DNA of 40,925 nt from Streptomyces inhibens (GCF_003389455.1 NZ_QUAC01000005.1:1-40925); one strand, 5' to 3'. Positions 15,699-24,409 are shown, counted from the stretch's first letter. Translations and numbers: made by a program. The notes: generated from the letters alone by a model not told the origin.

Positions 15699-15770
15699 TA
15701 AATCGTAAATCGTAAATCGTAGAACTCCCCGCCATGCAATGTTCAATTGCGCGGCGGGGATGCTCTTTGT
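15699..15770 (+). terminator. 7-bp repeats followed by a bidirectional-type hairpin
   Basis: TAAATCG is repeated three times at about 15699-15720. A long hairpin follows: CCCCGCC (15727-15733) pairs with GGCGGGG (15753-15759), with an inner stem GCAAT/ATTGC, and then a short T-rich stretch. It ends the LysM gene. Confidence 0.75.
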
Positions 15771-15886
15771 CCGGGGCGTATCGTGGAATTCATTCTCGTC
15801 AATCATCGGCACTGTGCAGAAAGTGGGTAGTGGTCACCGTGGGTTCGCGGAGCGCGGGGATATCGGGTGGGGGCCGGCGGACGTCC

Positions 15887-16363
15887 GTGGTGATTCGGCG
15901 GGCCGAGGGGCGGGATGCCGCGCGGCTCACTCGGCTGGTGCGCGGCTCGGCGGCGTACGAGGGGCGGTATGCCGCGATGGTCGACGGGTATCGGGTGGGC
16001 CCGGACTACATCGAGGCGCATCGGGTGTTTGTCGCCGTGGGCGACGTACGTGGTGACAGTGGCGAGGGCGGGCGGGTGCTCGGGTTCTATTCGCTCGTTG
16101 TCGAGCCGCCCGAGCTTGATCTGATGTTTGTGGCGGATCAGGCGCAGGGGTACGGGATCGGGCGCCGGCTGGTCGACCACATGCGGGACGAGGCGCGGCG
16201 CGCCGGAATCGACAGTGTGCGGGTGGTTTCGCATCCGCCCGCCGAGGGGTTCTACCGCAGCATGGGCGCCCGGCCCAGCGGCACGGTGCCGGCGAATCCG
16301 CCGGCGGTGATGTGGGACCGGCCGGAGCTCAGGTTCGTGGTGGGGAGCGGCGGAGAGAGGTAG
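15887..16363 (+). CDS. GNAT-family N-acetyltransferase
   Basis: About 158 residues if started at GTG 15887; the frame is open from 15734, and GTG codons at 15827 and 15839 are also possible because no ribosome-binding site decides. GNAT motifs: VVIRRAEGRDAARLTRLV (N-terminal strand/helix), LDLMFVADQAQGYGIGRRLVDHM (acetyl-CoA pyrophosphate loop Q-x-x-G-x-G) and VRVVSHPPAEGFYRSMGA (motif B). It transfers an acetyl group from acetyl-CoA to an unknown amine. Confidence 0.8.
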   Translation: MVIRRAEGRDAARLTRLVRGSAAYEGRYAAMVDGYRVGPDYIEAHRVFVAVGDVRGDSGEGGRVLGFYSLVVEPPELDLMFVADQAQGYGIGRRLVDHMRDEARRAGIDSVRVVSHPPAEGFYRSMGARPSGTVPANPPAVMWDRPELRFVVGSGGER

Positions 16364-16474
16364 CAGGGTCAGAGCCGGAGTCAGGATTGTGACTTGCTGG
16401 GGTTTTGTGGCAGTTGGGCGTTATTCAGAGCTAATTGGATGGCGGAGTAGGTCACTTATCGCGACTGTGTGGAT

Positions 16475-17239
16475 ATGACGCGATCGTTTGAGGAACTGGT
16501 GGCCGAGGCCGATGCCGTATCGGTCGAGGGGTGGGATTTCTCGTGGCTTGAGGGGCGGGCCACGGAGGAGCGGCCCTCGTGGGGCTATCAGCGCGCGATG
16601 GGTGAGCGGTTGGCGCGGGCGTCGGCGGCGTTGGACATCCAGACGGGTGGCGGAGAGGTGCTCGCCGGGGCGGCGAAGCTGCCGCCGGTGATGGTGGCCA
16701 CGGAATCCTGGCCACCGAATGTCGCCAAGGCCACCGCACTGCTGCATCCGCTGGGCGCGGTCGTGGTGGCCGATGAGGACGATCCGCCGCTGCCGTTCGC
16801 CGATGCGGCATTCGATGTGGTGACCAGCCGCCATCCGGTGACCGTGTGGTGGGACGAGATCGCCCGTGTGCTGCGGCCGGGTGGCACGTACTTCTCCCAA
16901 CAGGTCGGCCCGGCCAGCGTGTTCGAACTGGTCGAGTTCTTTCTGGGGCCGCAGCCGGAGCACGTACGGCGTGCCCGCCATCCCGAGGACGCGCGCAGGG
17001 CGGCGGAGGCGGCCGGCCTTGAGGTGGTCGATCTGCGTGCGGAGTCGCTGCGGACCGAGTTCTTCGATATCGGGGCGGTGGTCTACTTCCTGCGGAAGGT
17101 CGTGTGGATGGTGCCCGGGTTCACCGTGGGGAAATACCGGGAGAAGTTGCGGGAGTTGGACGCCTTGATCCGCGCCGAGGGGGCGTTTGTGGCGCATACG
17201 ACGCGGATGTTGATCGAGGCGCGTAAGCCGGCGGTGTGA
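16475..17239 (+). CDS. Class I SAM-dependent methyltransferase
   Basis: This 254-residue protein starts at ATG 16475 (GTG 16469 is the alternative). The SAM-binding region reads ALDIQTGGGEVLA (motif I), followed by LPFADAAFDVVTSRHPV (motif II/IV) and IARVLRPGGTYFSQQ (motif V/VI), the pattern of methyltransf_11/25 enzymes. The C-terminal part carries a hydrophobic segment, FFDIGAVVYFLRKVVWMVPGF. Substrate unknown. It converges on the very long protease-NTPase gene with only 37 bp between stops. Confidence 0.88.
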   Translation: MTRSFEELVAEADAVSVEGWDFSWLEGRATEERPSWGYQRAMGERLARASAALDIQTGGGEVLAGAAKLPPVMVATESWPPNVAKATALLHPLGAVVVADEDDPPLPFADAAFDVVTSRHPVTVWWDEIARVLRPGGTYFSQQVGPASVFELVEFFLGPQPEHVRRARHPEDARRAAEAAGLEVVDLRAESLRTEFFDIGAVVYFLRKVVWMVPGFTVGKYREKLRELDALIRAEGAFVAHTTRMLIEARKPAV

Positions 17240-17276
17240 AGGTGTGAGGGGCCTGGTGAGTCTGCGCGCGTACGGC

Positions 17277-20200
17277 TTAGGGAGTGGCCCCTACGTCGTC
17301 GGTTCCCAGGCCGCCGGCCCTCACGTCGTCGGCCCCCAAGCCGCCGGCCCCCACATCCTCCAGAGCCGAGCGTTGCCGGTCGCTGAGGTCGGTCCGCAGG
17401 CCCAGCGCCGTGCGGATCTCGGGCCATTTGTCGTGGGTGCTCGGTGTCGAGCGCAGCCAGCCGAGTCCGTAGTCGACCGGTGAGGTGCCCGGCGATTCCT
17501 CCGGGGCGGCTCGCTCGACCAGTGGCTGGAGCACAAAGCCCGAGTTCCGCTCCCTGCCGTTGCGGTCGAGCCAGTCGAAGGCGTGCCGGACGGTGCGGTC
17601 GGCGGTGGCGGCGGGCAGGTCCGTACGTGTGAGGAGGGCGCGGAGCACGTAGGAGGCGTTTCTCGATGTGCCGTGGGTGGCCAGCCAGGTCAGGGCCCGA
17701 TCGGTGGCCGGTGTCACCGTTTCGGTGGTGAGGTGGGGCTGTTCCAGCAGGGCGCGCAGTACGTGGGCGGCCGAGGGCTCGGTGCCGCACCGGCCGAGCC
17801 AGCCGAGGGCGCGCCGGGCGGCGCGGTCGACGGTGGCGGCGGGCAGGTCCGTACGTGTGAGGAGGGCGCGGAGCAGGAAGGAGGCGTTTCTCGATGTGCC
17901 GTGGGTGGCCAGCCAGGTCAGGGCCCGATCGGTGGCCGGTGTCACCGTTTCGGTGGTGAGGTGGGGCTGTTCCAGCAGGGCGCGCAGTACGTGGGCGGCC
18001 GAGGGCTCGGTGCCGCACCGGCCGAGCCAGCCGAGGGCGCGCCGGGCGGCGCGGTCGACGGTGGCGGCGGGCAGGTCCGTACGTGTGAGGAGGGCGCGGA
18101 GCAGGAAGGAGGCGTTTCTCGATGTGCCGTGGGTGGCCAGCCAGGTCAGGGCCCGGTCGGTGGCCGGTGTCACCGTTTCGGTGGTGAGGTGGGGCTGTTC
18201 GAGGAGCGCGCGCAGTACGTAGGCGGCCGAGGGCTCGGTGCCGTGCAGGTCGAGCCAGGAGACGGCGTGCCGCACAGCCCGGCGGACGAGGTCGGGGGTG
18301 AGGTCCGGGCGGGGCAGCAGCGAACTGAGCACGAACTGCGCCTGCTCCGTGTGGCCATGAGCGGCCAGCCACCGCATGGCCAGGCCGGCCGCGGTGTCGG
18401 CGCTGCCCGGGGCGAGGTCCTGGCGGCGGAGGAGCTGGGCGAGCACATGGCTGGCGTCCCGCCCCTCGCCGTACGTCGTCAGCCAGGCGCAGCCATGGTC
18501 GACGGCCCGGGCGGACTGCTGCGGGAGCAGGGCCCGCGCCGCGAGCAGCGTCTTGAGCAGGTACTGCGCCTCCTGCCCCTGATCGGCATCGAGCCAGCGC
18601 AGCGCCTGCTCCGCTGCCGCGGTGCTGAGCGCGGGCGCGAGGCCGGGGCGCCGGTGGAGCGTGTGCAGCAGGTGGCTTGCCTGGGGGGTGGTGCCGTGGG
18701 CGTCGAGCCAGCCGAGCGCGGGCCGGGCCGCGGCGGCGAAGGTGTCGGCGGACAGATCCTCGCGCTTGAGGAGGGCGTTGAGGACGTGCCAGGCGGCTTC
18801 GTTGGTGTGGTGGGTTTCGGCCCAGGGGAGGGCCAGGTCCACGGCTTTGGCGGCGACCGGCGGCGGCACGTCGGGGCGTTGGAGGAGTGCTTGGAGGAGG
18901 TGGCTTGCCTGGGGGGTGGTGCCGTAGGCGTCGAGCCAGTTGAGGGCGGACCGGGCGGTGGTGGCGACCTTGTCGGTGGGCAGGCCCTCGCGCTTGAGGA
19001 GGGCGTTGAGGACGTGCCAGGCGGCTTCGTTGGTGTGGTGGGTTTCGGCCCAGGGGAGGGCCAGGTCCACGGCCGTGGCGGTCACCATCGGTGAGACGTC
19101 CGGGCGTTGGAGGAGTGCTTGGAGGAGGTGGCTTGCCTGGGGGGTGGTGCCGTGGGCCCGCAGCCATGTCAGGGCGTGGCGGGCGACGCCGGCGGCCTTG
19201 TCGGCGGGCAGGCCCTCATGCTTGAGGAGGGCGTTGAGGACGTGCCAGGCGGCTTCGTTGGTGTGGTGGGTCTCGGCCCAGGGGAGCGCCAGATCCACCG
19301 CGGTGGCGGTCACCGACGGGGAGACGTCGGGACGTTCGAGGAGCGCCTGCAAGGAGTGGCTGGCCTCAAGCGTCGTGCCGTGGGCCCGCAGCCATGTCAG
19401 GGCGTGGCGGGCGACGCCGGCGACGGTGCCGGGGGTGAGGTCCTCCCGCCTGAACAGCGGCTTGTAGAGGCGGGTGGCAGGTTCCGTGTCGCCGTGGAGT
19501 TCGAACCAGTCCATGGCGAGGGTGACGCCCTCCGCGAGGACGAGGTACGGGCTCCCCAGCACTCGCCCGAGGAGGTAGGCCGCGTTGTGGCGCGCCCCGT
19601 GGACGCCGAGCCAGGCGGTCGTCCGGGCGACCGCTGACTGCTCCTCCTCGGCCCGCAGGTCCGTCCTGTCGAGCAGGGCGCTCAGCACGAAGTCGGCCTC
19701 GGTGTCCTCGCGGTACGCCGCGGACCAGGTCAGCGCGTTGGCGACGGCCACCCGCACCTGGCCCGGATCCAGCTCCGAGCGCAGCAGCGCGGACAGCACG
19801 TAACTGGCGTCATGGAGCTCCCGGTGCGTCGTGCACCAGTCCAGCGCCAGCTCGACGGCCTCTGCGATATGCGCGGCCGTGACATCGGGTGTGGTCAGCA
19901 GGGACTTCAGGAGGTGGGACGCCTCGGGGACGGCGCTGCACCTGCGGAGCCAGTGGAGCGAGACGGAGGAGATCGCGTGCTTCTGCTCGGGTGTCAGATC
20001 GGGGCGCCGGAACAGGTCACGCAGCGCGAAACAGGTCTCGTGGTGCGCCACATGGACCTCGCACCACGCCAGGGTCGAGGCCACGACGTCGGGGACGCGC
20101 TCCGAGCCAAGGTCCGGGTCGTTGAGCAGGTTGCGCAGGACGTCACTGACCGCGACCACATCACGATGGGTGGTGCACCAGGTCAGGGCGTGTTCCCGGG

Positions 20201-22943
20201 CGGCGGCGGCCCGCTCCGGATCGCTGCTGCCGGCGCCGAGCAGGGCACAGACGAGTGGCGCCGCGCAGCTGCTGCGCGGGTAGGTGCCGAGCCACCGCCA
20301 TGAGCGGTCGGTGACCTGCGCCGCCCGCTGCGGGGAGAGGTCGTCGCGCGCCAGCAGGGGGAAGAGCACAAAGTGCGCTTCCGGGTGGCCGATATGCGTC
20401 CCCAGCCAGGTCACCGCCTCACCGGATGCCTTCTGGAGCTGGTCGGGGTCGAGATCACGGCGGGACAGCAGGGCCGCCAGGACGAAACTGGCCTCCCATG
20501 CGGTGCGATGCCGGTGGAGCCAGCGCGCCGCGGACTCGATGGCGACCCGGGACTGCTCGGGCCGGAGGTCCTGGCGCAGGAAGGCGTTCAACAGGAACTG
20601 GGCCTCCTTGCGGAAGGAGTACTGCTGCACCCATCGCACGGCGTGGTCCACGGCCTTGGCGGCGTGTTCCGCGGGCAGTTCGCGCTGGAGCAGCAGCCCG
20701 CGGATGACGTAGTCGTCCCCCAGCTGCATCGGGTGTGCCGAGAGCCAGCCGAAGGCGGCCTCGACCACCGGGGCGGGCGCGGCATCGAACGCGTTGAGCG
20801 CCCGGGACAGGAAGCGCCGGCATGCGGGCGACTTCTCCTCGTTGCGGATCCAGGGGTCCACGATGCGGTCCCACGCCTGTAGCGTCGCCGACTGCCAAGG
20901 CGAACTCGTCACCAGGGTGAGCAGCGTGTGCCCGGCGTCCTCCCCGCCGGCCGCGAGCAGCCCGCCGATCATCTCGGCGTGCTCGGCGATCCAGCCGTCG
21001 AAGAAGCGCCCGAGCTGGGTCGCCGGACGGCCCTCGGGCAGCTCGTCGGCCAGCCGGCGCAGATGCCCCGCGAAACGGCCGAATGTGGTGCCGTCGAGGA
21101 TCATGGACGCCAGGAGGGCGCGGGTGGAGCGGCGATCCACCCGGTCGGCCTGGGCGGGGAGAATGACGTGCTGGAGCAGTTCGTCGGTGACGATGTCGTG
21201 GACGACCCTGACCTGGCCGCCCAGCTCGTCCAGCCAGCCACGCTCGATGAGCATGTCGACGACGTCCACACCTTCGAAGTCGGTCTCCCCGCCGAGCAGC
21301 GCGTCCACGGCATGTGCCACCGCGTCGACCGGCTGGGGGCAGGCCGCCGCGGCGACCGCGGAGGCGAGCAGCCAGGAGTCGACCGGAGCCGCCGACATCG
21401 GTGAGGCGTGCTTCTCCTTCGGCGGGCGGCGGAGCCCGTCGCCCTTCAGGCGCGTGTGCAGCCATTGCAGCAGGTCTCCGCGCCGGAGCTGGGCGAACTC
21501 GGGGATGTTCTCCCCGGCCCCCAGCCGCCGTTCGATCTCCCGGGCGATGAGCAGGGCGATGACGGGGCGCTGGCCACACACCTCGGACAGCGCCTCGGCG
21601 CCCCAGCGCTCCAGGGCCCGGGGCGCGACCTCGCGCAGGATGTGGCTGGAGACCGCCGACTGGTGTGCGGCGTCCGCCCGCAGGCGTACCTCGTCGAAGA
21701 GCTGTTCCGGGCCCCGCTCGTACAACTCGCCCAGCGGGCCCGGGCGGACGGAGGCGATCAGGGCGATCGTGACGCCCCGACGCTTGGCCTCCGGAAGCAG
21801 TGTGTCGACGAACTCCTGAAGGTCGAGCTCGACCAGCGCGTCCAGGTAGTCCAGGACGAGCAGCGCCGTGCCGCCGCGCTGCCCCAGGAGGCCCTGGACC
21901 AGGTCGGTCACGGTGACGCTCTTGTGCTGGTTGGTGTGGAAGACCCGCCAGCCGGCCTGCTGCGCGAGCGCGGCGACCTCGAAGCAGGTCCGCGTCTTTC
22001 CGGTGCCGGCGGCACCGACGAGCATCACCCCGCGGTGCGTATCCGGCGCGGAGAGACGGGCGAACAGCCGCCGTGGATCGGCCTCGTGATCGGGCCCGGG
22101 GCTGACGAACGGCAGCTGTTCCTCCGTCAGGAAGTTGCGCTGCCCGACCAGGCCACGGAGCTTCGCCTCGTGGGTGATGAGCTTCTGCAGGGCAGGGGGC
22201 GGCTCCTCTTCCTGCGGGTGCACCGGCACCGGTTCGGTGTCGTAGTCGAGCCGCGCGAAGAGCTCCAGCAGGCCGGGATCGTCGATGCCGGCCACGGGCA
22301 CCGCGGAGAGGCTGGCCTCGCCGCTGGGCAGCCAGTGGCTGTCGCAGACCCCCACCACCACGCCGTCGGCCAGGACGGCGGCTCCGGAGTAGCCCTTCCA
22401 GGGGGACAGCTTGCCCACCGCCCGTGGTGGTGGGCTGGTCAGCGCCAGTTCGAGCTTGCCGTCGCCGGCGTAGGAGCCGAGTTGGACGAAGCCGTCGATC
22501 TGGATCGTGTGCGCCTTGCGCTCCTCGACGGCGTAGTTCGGGAACCCCACCGCACGGAACGCGACGCGTCCGGCCTGGTGCGGCAGCTCCCCGAAACGGA
22601 TGGGGGAATACGCCACGGGCAGCGGATCGATGGCCAGGAGAGCAAGGTCGCGGCTGTTGTCGAGGACGTGCGACCGGACAGCCGATTGGTGCGACCTGTT
22701 GCGGATGAGGTACTCGTACGTTCTGCCTTCACTGATGTCCTCGTCGAAGGGGTGCCGCACGGTGAGGACCAGTCCGTCGGCGAGGAGGTATCCGGTCGCC
22801 CGGAAGACCTTCGCGCCGGTTTCCGGTACGTGTCCGATGACCTGCACCACACGACTCAGGTCGTCATAGCCGCCCTGCTGCACCCACAGCCCCCGTTCCC
22901 TGACCTGCCGTTTGTCACTGTGTGACCCGCGGGTGGCCCGCAC
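17277..22943 (-). CDS. Trypsin-like protease + P-loop (STAND-like) NTPase + ~30 helical repeats
   Basis: A 1888-residue multidomain protein. Residues about 28-215 form a trypsin-like peptidase with His64 (LTVRHPF), Asp99 (SRDLALL) and Ser186 (KGYSGAAV). Residues about 255-500 form a P-loop NTPase with Walker A GAAGTGKT (310-317) and Walker B LLVLDYLD (361-368), and ASVRPG following as a sensor-like strand; a winged-helix-like region follows (to about 690). Residues about 725-1850 hold 29-30 tandem 38-residue units with consensus AL-x-WL..HG....AS.VL.ALL.R.DL, an all-helical solenoid. The C-terminal tail has Gly-Asp-Asp repeats. Protease-NTPase-repeat proteins with Trypco partners are described as predicted conflict/immunity systems in which the repeats sense a trigger and the NTPase gates the protease. 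GTG 22943 is used, but GTG 22883 (residue 21) is plausible and would place the 22923-22953 hairpin in the leader. Confidence 0.9.
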   Translation of the reverse strand: MRATRGSHSDKRQVRERGLWVQQGGYDDLSRVVQVIGHVPETGAKVFRATGYLLADGLVLTVRHPFDEDISEGRTYEYLIRNRSHQSAVRSHVLDNSRDLALLAIDPLPVAYSPIRFGELPHQAGRVAFRAVGFPNYAVEERKAHTIQIDGFVQLGSYAGDGKLELALTSPPPRAVGKLSPWKGYSGAAVLADGVVVGVCDSHWLPSGEASLSAVPVAGIDDPGLLELFARLDYDTEPVPVHPQEEEPPPALQKLITHEAKLRGLVGQRNFLTEEQLPFVSPGPDHEADPRRLFARLSAPDTHRGVMLVGAAGTGKTRTCFEVAALAQQAGWRVFHTNQHKSVTVTDLVQGLLGQRGGTALLVLDYLDALVELDLQEFVDTLLPEAKRRGVTIALIASVRPGPLGELYERGPEQLFDEVRLRADAAHQSAVSSHILREVAPRALERWGAEALSEVCGQRPVIALLIAREIERRLGAGENIPEFAQLRRGDLLQWLHTRLKGDGLRRPPKEKHASPMSAAPVDSWLLASAVAAAACPQPVDAVAHAVDALLGGETDFEGVDVVDMLIERGWLDELGGQVRVVHDIVTDELLQHVILPAQADRVDRRSTRALLASMILDGTTFGRFAGHLRRLADELPEGRPATQLGRFFDGWIAEHAEMIGGLLAAGGEDAGHTLLTLVTSSPWQSATLQAWDRIVDPWIRNEEKSPACRRFLSRALNAFDAAPAPVVEAAFGWLSAHPMQLGDDYVIRGLLLQRELPAEHAAKAVDHAVRWVQQYSFRKEAQFLLNAFLRQDLRPEQSRVAIESAARWLHRHRTAWEASFVLAALLSRRDLDPDQLQKASGEAVTWLGTHIGHPEAHFVLFPLLARDDLSPQRAAQVTDRSWRWLGTYPRSSCAAPLVCALLGAGSSDPERAAAAREHALTWCTTHRDVVAVSDVLRNLLNDPDLGSERVPDVVASTLAWCEVHVAHHETCFALRDLFRRPDLTPEQKHAISSVSLHWLRRCSAVPEASHLLKSLLTTPDVTAAHIAEAVELALDWCTTHRELHDASYVLSALLRSELDPGQVRVAVANALTWSAAYREDTEADFVLSALLDRTDLRAEEEQSAVARTTAWLGVHGARHNAAYLLGRVLGSPYLVLAEGVTLAMDWFELHGDTEPATRLYKPLFRREDLTPGTVAGVARHALTWLRAHGTTLEASHSLQALLERPDVSPSVTATAVDLALPWAETHHTNEAAWHVLNALLKHEGLPADKAAGVARHALTWLRAHGTTPQASHLLQALLQRPDVSPMVTATAVDLALPWAETHHTNEAAWHVLNALLKREGLPTDKVATTARSALNWLDAYGTTPQASHLLQALLQRPDVPPPVAAKAVDLALPWAETHHTNEAAWHVLNALLKREDLSADTFAAAARPALGWLDAHGTTPQASHLLHTLHRRPGLAPALSTAAAEQALRWLDADQGQEAQYLLKTLLAARALLPQQSARAVDHGCAWLTTYGEGRDASHVLAQLLRRQDLAPGSADTAAGLAMRWLAAHGHTEQAQFVLSSLLPRPDLTPDLVRRAVRHAVSWLDLHGTEPSAAYVLRALLEQPHLTTETVTPATDRALTWLATHGTSRNASFLLRALLTRTDLPAATVDRAARRALGWLGRCGTEPSAAHVLRALLEQPHLTTETVTPATDRALTWLATHGTSRNASFLLRALLTRTDLPAATVDRAARRALGWLGRCGTEPSAAHVLRALLEQPHLTTETVTPATDRALTWLATHGTSRNASYVLRALLTRTDLPAATADRTVRHAFDWLDRNGRERNSGFVLQPLVERAAPEESPGTSPVDYGLGWLRSTPSTHDKWPEIRTALGLRTDLSDRQRSALEDVGAGGLGADDVRAGGLGTDDVGATP
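17661..18235. repeat. 228-bp tandem repeats, 3'-proximal array
   Basis: Copies begin at 17661, 17889 and 18117 (the third partial). The first two appear identical over 228 bp by eye; the third has a few substitutions. Each copy encodes two 38-residue solenoid units (RALTWLATHG-type and RALGWLGRCG-type). The reading frame is kept because 228 is divisible by three. Confidence 0.9.
18671..19400. repeat. 228-bp tandem repeats, second array
   Basis: The marker GGTGGCTTGCCTGGGG begins at 18671, 18899 and 19127, exactly 228 bp apart, with a more diverged copy following. Each unit encodes paired repeats of the HALTWLRAHG and LALPWAETHH types. The copies are highly similar but not identical, so this array looks older than the one at 17661. 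Confidence 0.85.
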
Positions 22944-22953
22944 CCGCGGGTCA
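22923..22953. promoter_or_regulatory. Perfect inverted repeat at the start of the protease-NTPase gene
   Basis: The 13-bp arms TGACCCGCGGGTG (22923-22935) and CACCCGCGGGTCA (22941-22953) are separated by 5 bp. It lies between the Trypco2 stop (22962) and the protease domain and overlaps the most upstream GTG (22943). Possible roles: attenuator or stoichiometry control between the two genes, or an operator. It may also argue that translation starts downstream at GTG 22883. Confidence 0.6.
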
Positions 22954-22961
22954 TCGCGGGA

Positions 22962-23261
22962 TCAGTCGGCCAGCTCAAGGTGGTTGGACGTGACGACCCG
23001 CCCGCCGTCGGCGGTCTCCGCCTTCAGATGCAGGGAGACGGTGTGGGTGGTCGACGCACCGCCCGTCGCCTTGCCCCCCGCCGTCAGCACCCAGAACTTG
23101 ATCCCCCCGTTGACCTCTGCGGAGGCGGTCACCTCGACCTGCATCTCCAGGTCGACGGAGTCCACATGGAAGCGCACCGGCTGGCCCTCGCCGTCGTTCA
23201 CCGCCGCCACCAATTCCTGGCGCAGTGCGCGGATGGTGTCCGAGAGCCCGATTCCCGTCAT
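22962..23261 (-). CDS. Trypco2-domain protein, partner of the trypsin-like protein
   Basis: This 99-residue protein starts at ATG 23261-23259 with GGAGG 4 nt upstream. It matches the trypsin-co-occurring domain 2 pattern: GIGLSDTIRALRQELVAAV, then VRFHVDSVDLEMQVEVT, then GGIKFWVLTAGGKA and THTVSLHLKAE. The fold is predicted as one helix followed by beta strands. The family is defined by genomic linkage to trypsin-like proteases and NTPases of predicted conflict systems; its biochemical role is unknown to me. The protease gene begins about 20 bp downstream on the same strand, so they form an operon. Confidence 0.85.
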   Translation of the reverse strand: MTGIGLSDTIRALRQELVAAVNDGEGQPVRFHVDSVDLEMQVEVTASAEVNGGIKFWVLTAGGKATGGASTTHTVSLHLKAETADGGRVVTSNHLELAD

Positions 23262-23302
23262 GACCCCTCCATCTGTGTCCCACCAGTTGTGCAGAGCTCG
23301 GG

Positions 23303-23329
23303 ATCATACCGGCCGAGCAGGGCCGCCAA
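23303..23329 (-). promoter_or_regulatory. Candidate promoter of the Trypco2-protease operon
   Basis: On the minus strand, TATGAT (23308-23303) is a good -10 about 42 bp before the Trypco2 ATG, with TTGGCG (23329-23324) as a weak, close -35. Confidence 0.35.
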
Positions 23330-23418
23330 CTGGGCTTTCGGCGCAGTGGTCTTGGCGTATTCCGCGTACGTCCGCCCGGAGGCATCGGCCGCTTTCTCTT
23401 GCCGGTTCTATGCCGGTT

Positions 23419-24399
23419 CTATTGCCGACCGGCCGCCGATGCGATCGTCGCGCGGGCCTCCTGTTCGGACAGTCCGGAGTGGCAGGCGGCCTCGGTCAGT
23501 CTCGGGGCGAGTTCTTGGCCCAGGCCGGATTCATAGGCGCGGCAAGCTGCCCAGAAGAGACGGGCGTTGCGCTGGCCGGTCGGGGAGGTGCGGACGAAGC
23601 GTATGAGGGCCGCGGCGGGCTGGGGCGGGACGGCGGATGCGGACGCGCGGTGGGCGGACGGGGGCGGGGCGGTGAGGAGGCTGAGCAGCTCGGGCGGTAC
23701 GGGGGCGGGGCGGCGCGGGGCGCCGGGCGCGAGGACGTACCGGCCGTGTCTGGTGAGCGAGCCGGGGCCGACCAGATAGCCGCCCACGCCGCGGATGTCG
23801 ATGCCGGGGGCGAGCCGGCCGACGGAATTGGGGACGGGCGGGGACGGCGGGCCGGTGAGCCAGAGGTGGCGGCCGCCGCTGGGGGTGAGGACGGTGACCG
23901 TCGGCGGGATCGGGAAGTCGTGCTGTTCGGCGAGGAACCGGAGGGCGGTGAGGCCGTCGGCGCCGTTCTTGGTGTCGAGGTCGATGCCGATGAGGTGGTG
24001 CGGGGGCAGTCCGCAGGCGATGCCGTAGCCGGTGGCCCATGGGGTGGCGGCGAACAGGCGGCGGACGCTGAGCGGATCGGTGCTCGCGTCGTGTACGCCG
24101 TGTCCGATACGGCCGCAGGCGCCGCGGCAGGGCGGGACCTCGGGGTGGCCGCGGTGCGGGGAGCGGATGGCGGGGAGCTTGCTGCGGGTCAGCGGGATGA
24201 CGGGGTAGCCGTGCTCGGCGGCGAGCAGGGCGTGGGAGAGCGCGGCGGCGTGGGCGTCGGCGGGCGCGTCGGTGGGCGGATCGGGGCGCGGGTGGGGCGG
24301 ATCGGGCCGGGGGCCGGCCGGTGGCTCGTTCTGGTGGTCCGGCCGTGGCTCGCTCCCGTGATCGGTCGGTGTTCCGGCATGGCGTCGGTGCATGGCCAT
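23419..24399 (-). CDS. PrimPol-type bifunctional DNA primase/polymerase (AEP superfamily)
   Basis: This 326-residue protein starts at ATG 24399 (ATG 24393 is possible; the frame is open to 24471). A Pro/Asp-rich N-terminus (to about 50) precedes the AEP catalytic domain: HALLAAEHGYPVIPL, the Cys/His segment VPPCRGACGRIGHGVHDA, catalytic Asp pair in LIGIDLDTKNG, His in SGGRHLWLTG and third Asp in GIDIRGVGGYLVGPGS. All catalytic positions of active PrimPols are present. The C-terminal helical part (about 255-326) includes TSPTGQRNARLFWAACRAYESG. Such enzymes occur in mobile elements and in actinobacterial repair or defence contexts. A LexA-like box overlaps its promoter, suggesting SOS control. 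Same direction as the Trypco2 operon, 157 bp away. Confidence 0.88.
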   Translation of the reverse strand: MAMHRRHAGTPTDHGSEPRPDHQNEPPAGPRPDPPHPRPDPPTDAPADAHAAALSHALLAAEHGYPVIPLTRSKLPAIRSPHRGHPEVPPCRGACGRIGHGVHDASTDPLSVRRLFAATPWATGYGIACGLPPHHLIGIDLDTKNGADGLTALRFLAEQHDFPIPPTVTVLTPSGGRHLWLTGPPSPPVPNSVGRLAPGIDIRGVGGYLVGPGSLTRHGRYVLAPGAPRRPAPVPPELLSLLTAPPPSAHRASASAVPPQPAAALIRFVRTSPTGQRNARLFWAACRAYESGLGQELAPRLTEAACHSGLSEQEARATIASAAGRQ

Positions 24400-24409
24400 G
24401 GATCCATTT

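Noticed and set aside
17083..19167. 694-codon Arg/Pro-rich minus frame and several long + frames over the repeat region
   Set aside because: Alternative-frame reads of the 38-residue repeat array; low-complexity Arg/Pro composition and no start signal.
17661..19400. CRISPR array
   Set aside because: Repeats are contiguous 228-bp coding units without spacers and lie inside an open protein-coding frame.
17277..23261. Classical CRISPR-Cas, restriction-modification or toxin-antitoxin system
   Set aside because: No Cas, methyltransferase-restriction or known toxin domains; the layout fits protease-NTPase-repeat plus Trypco2 instead.
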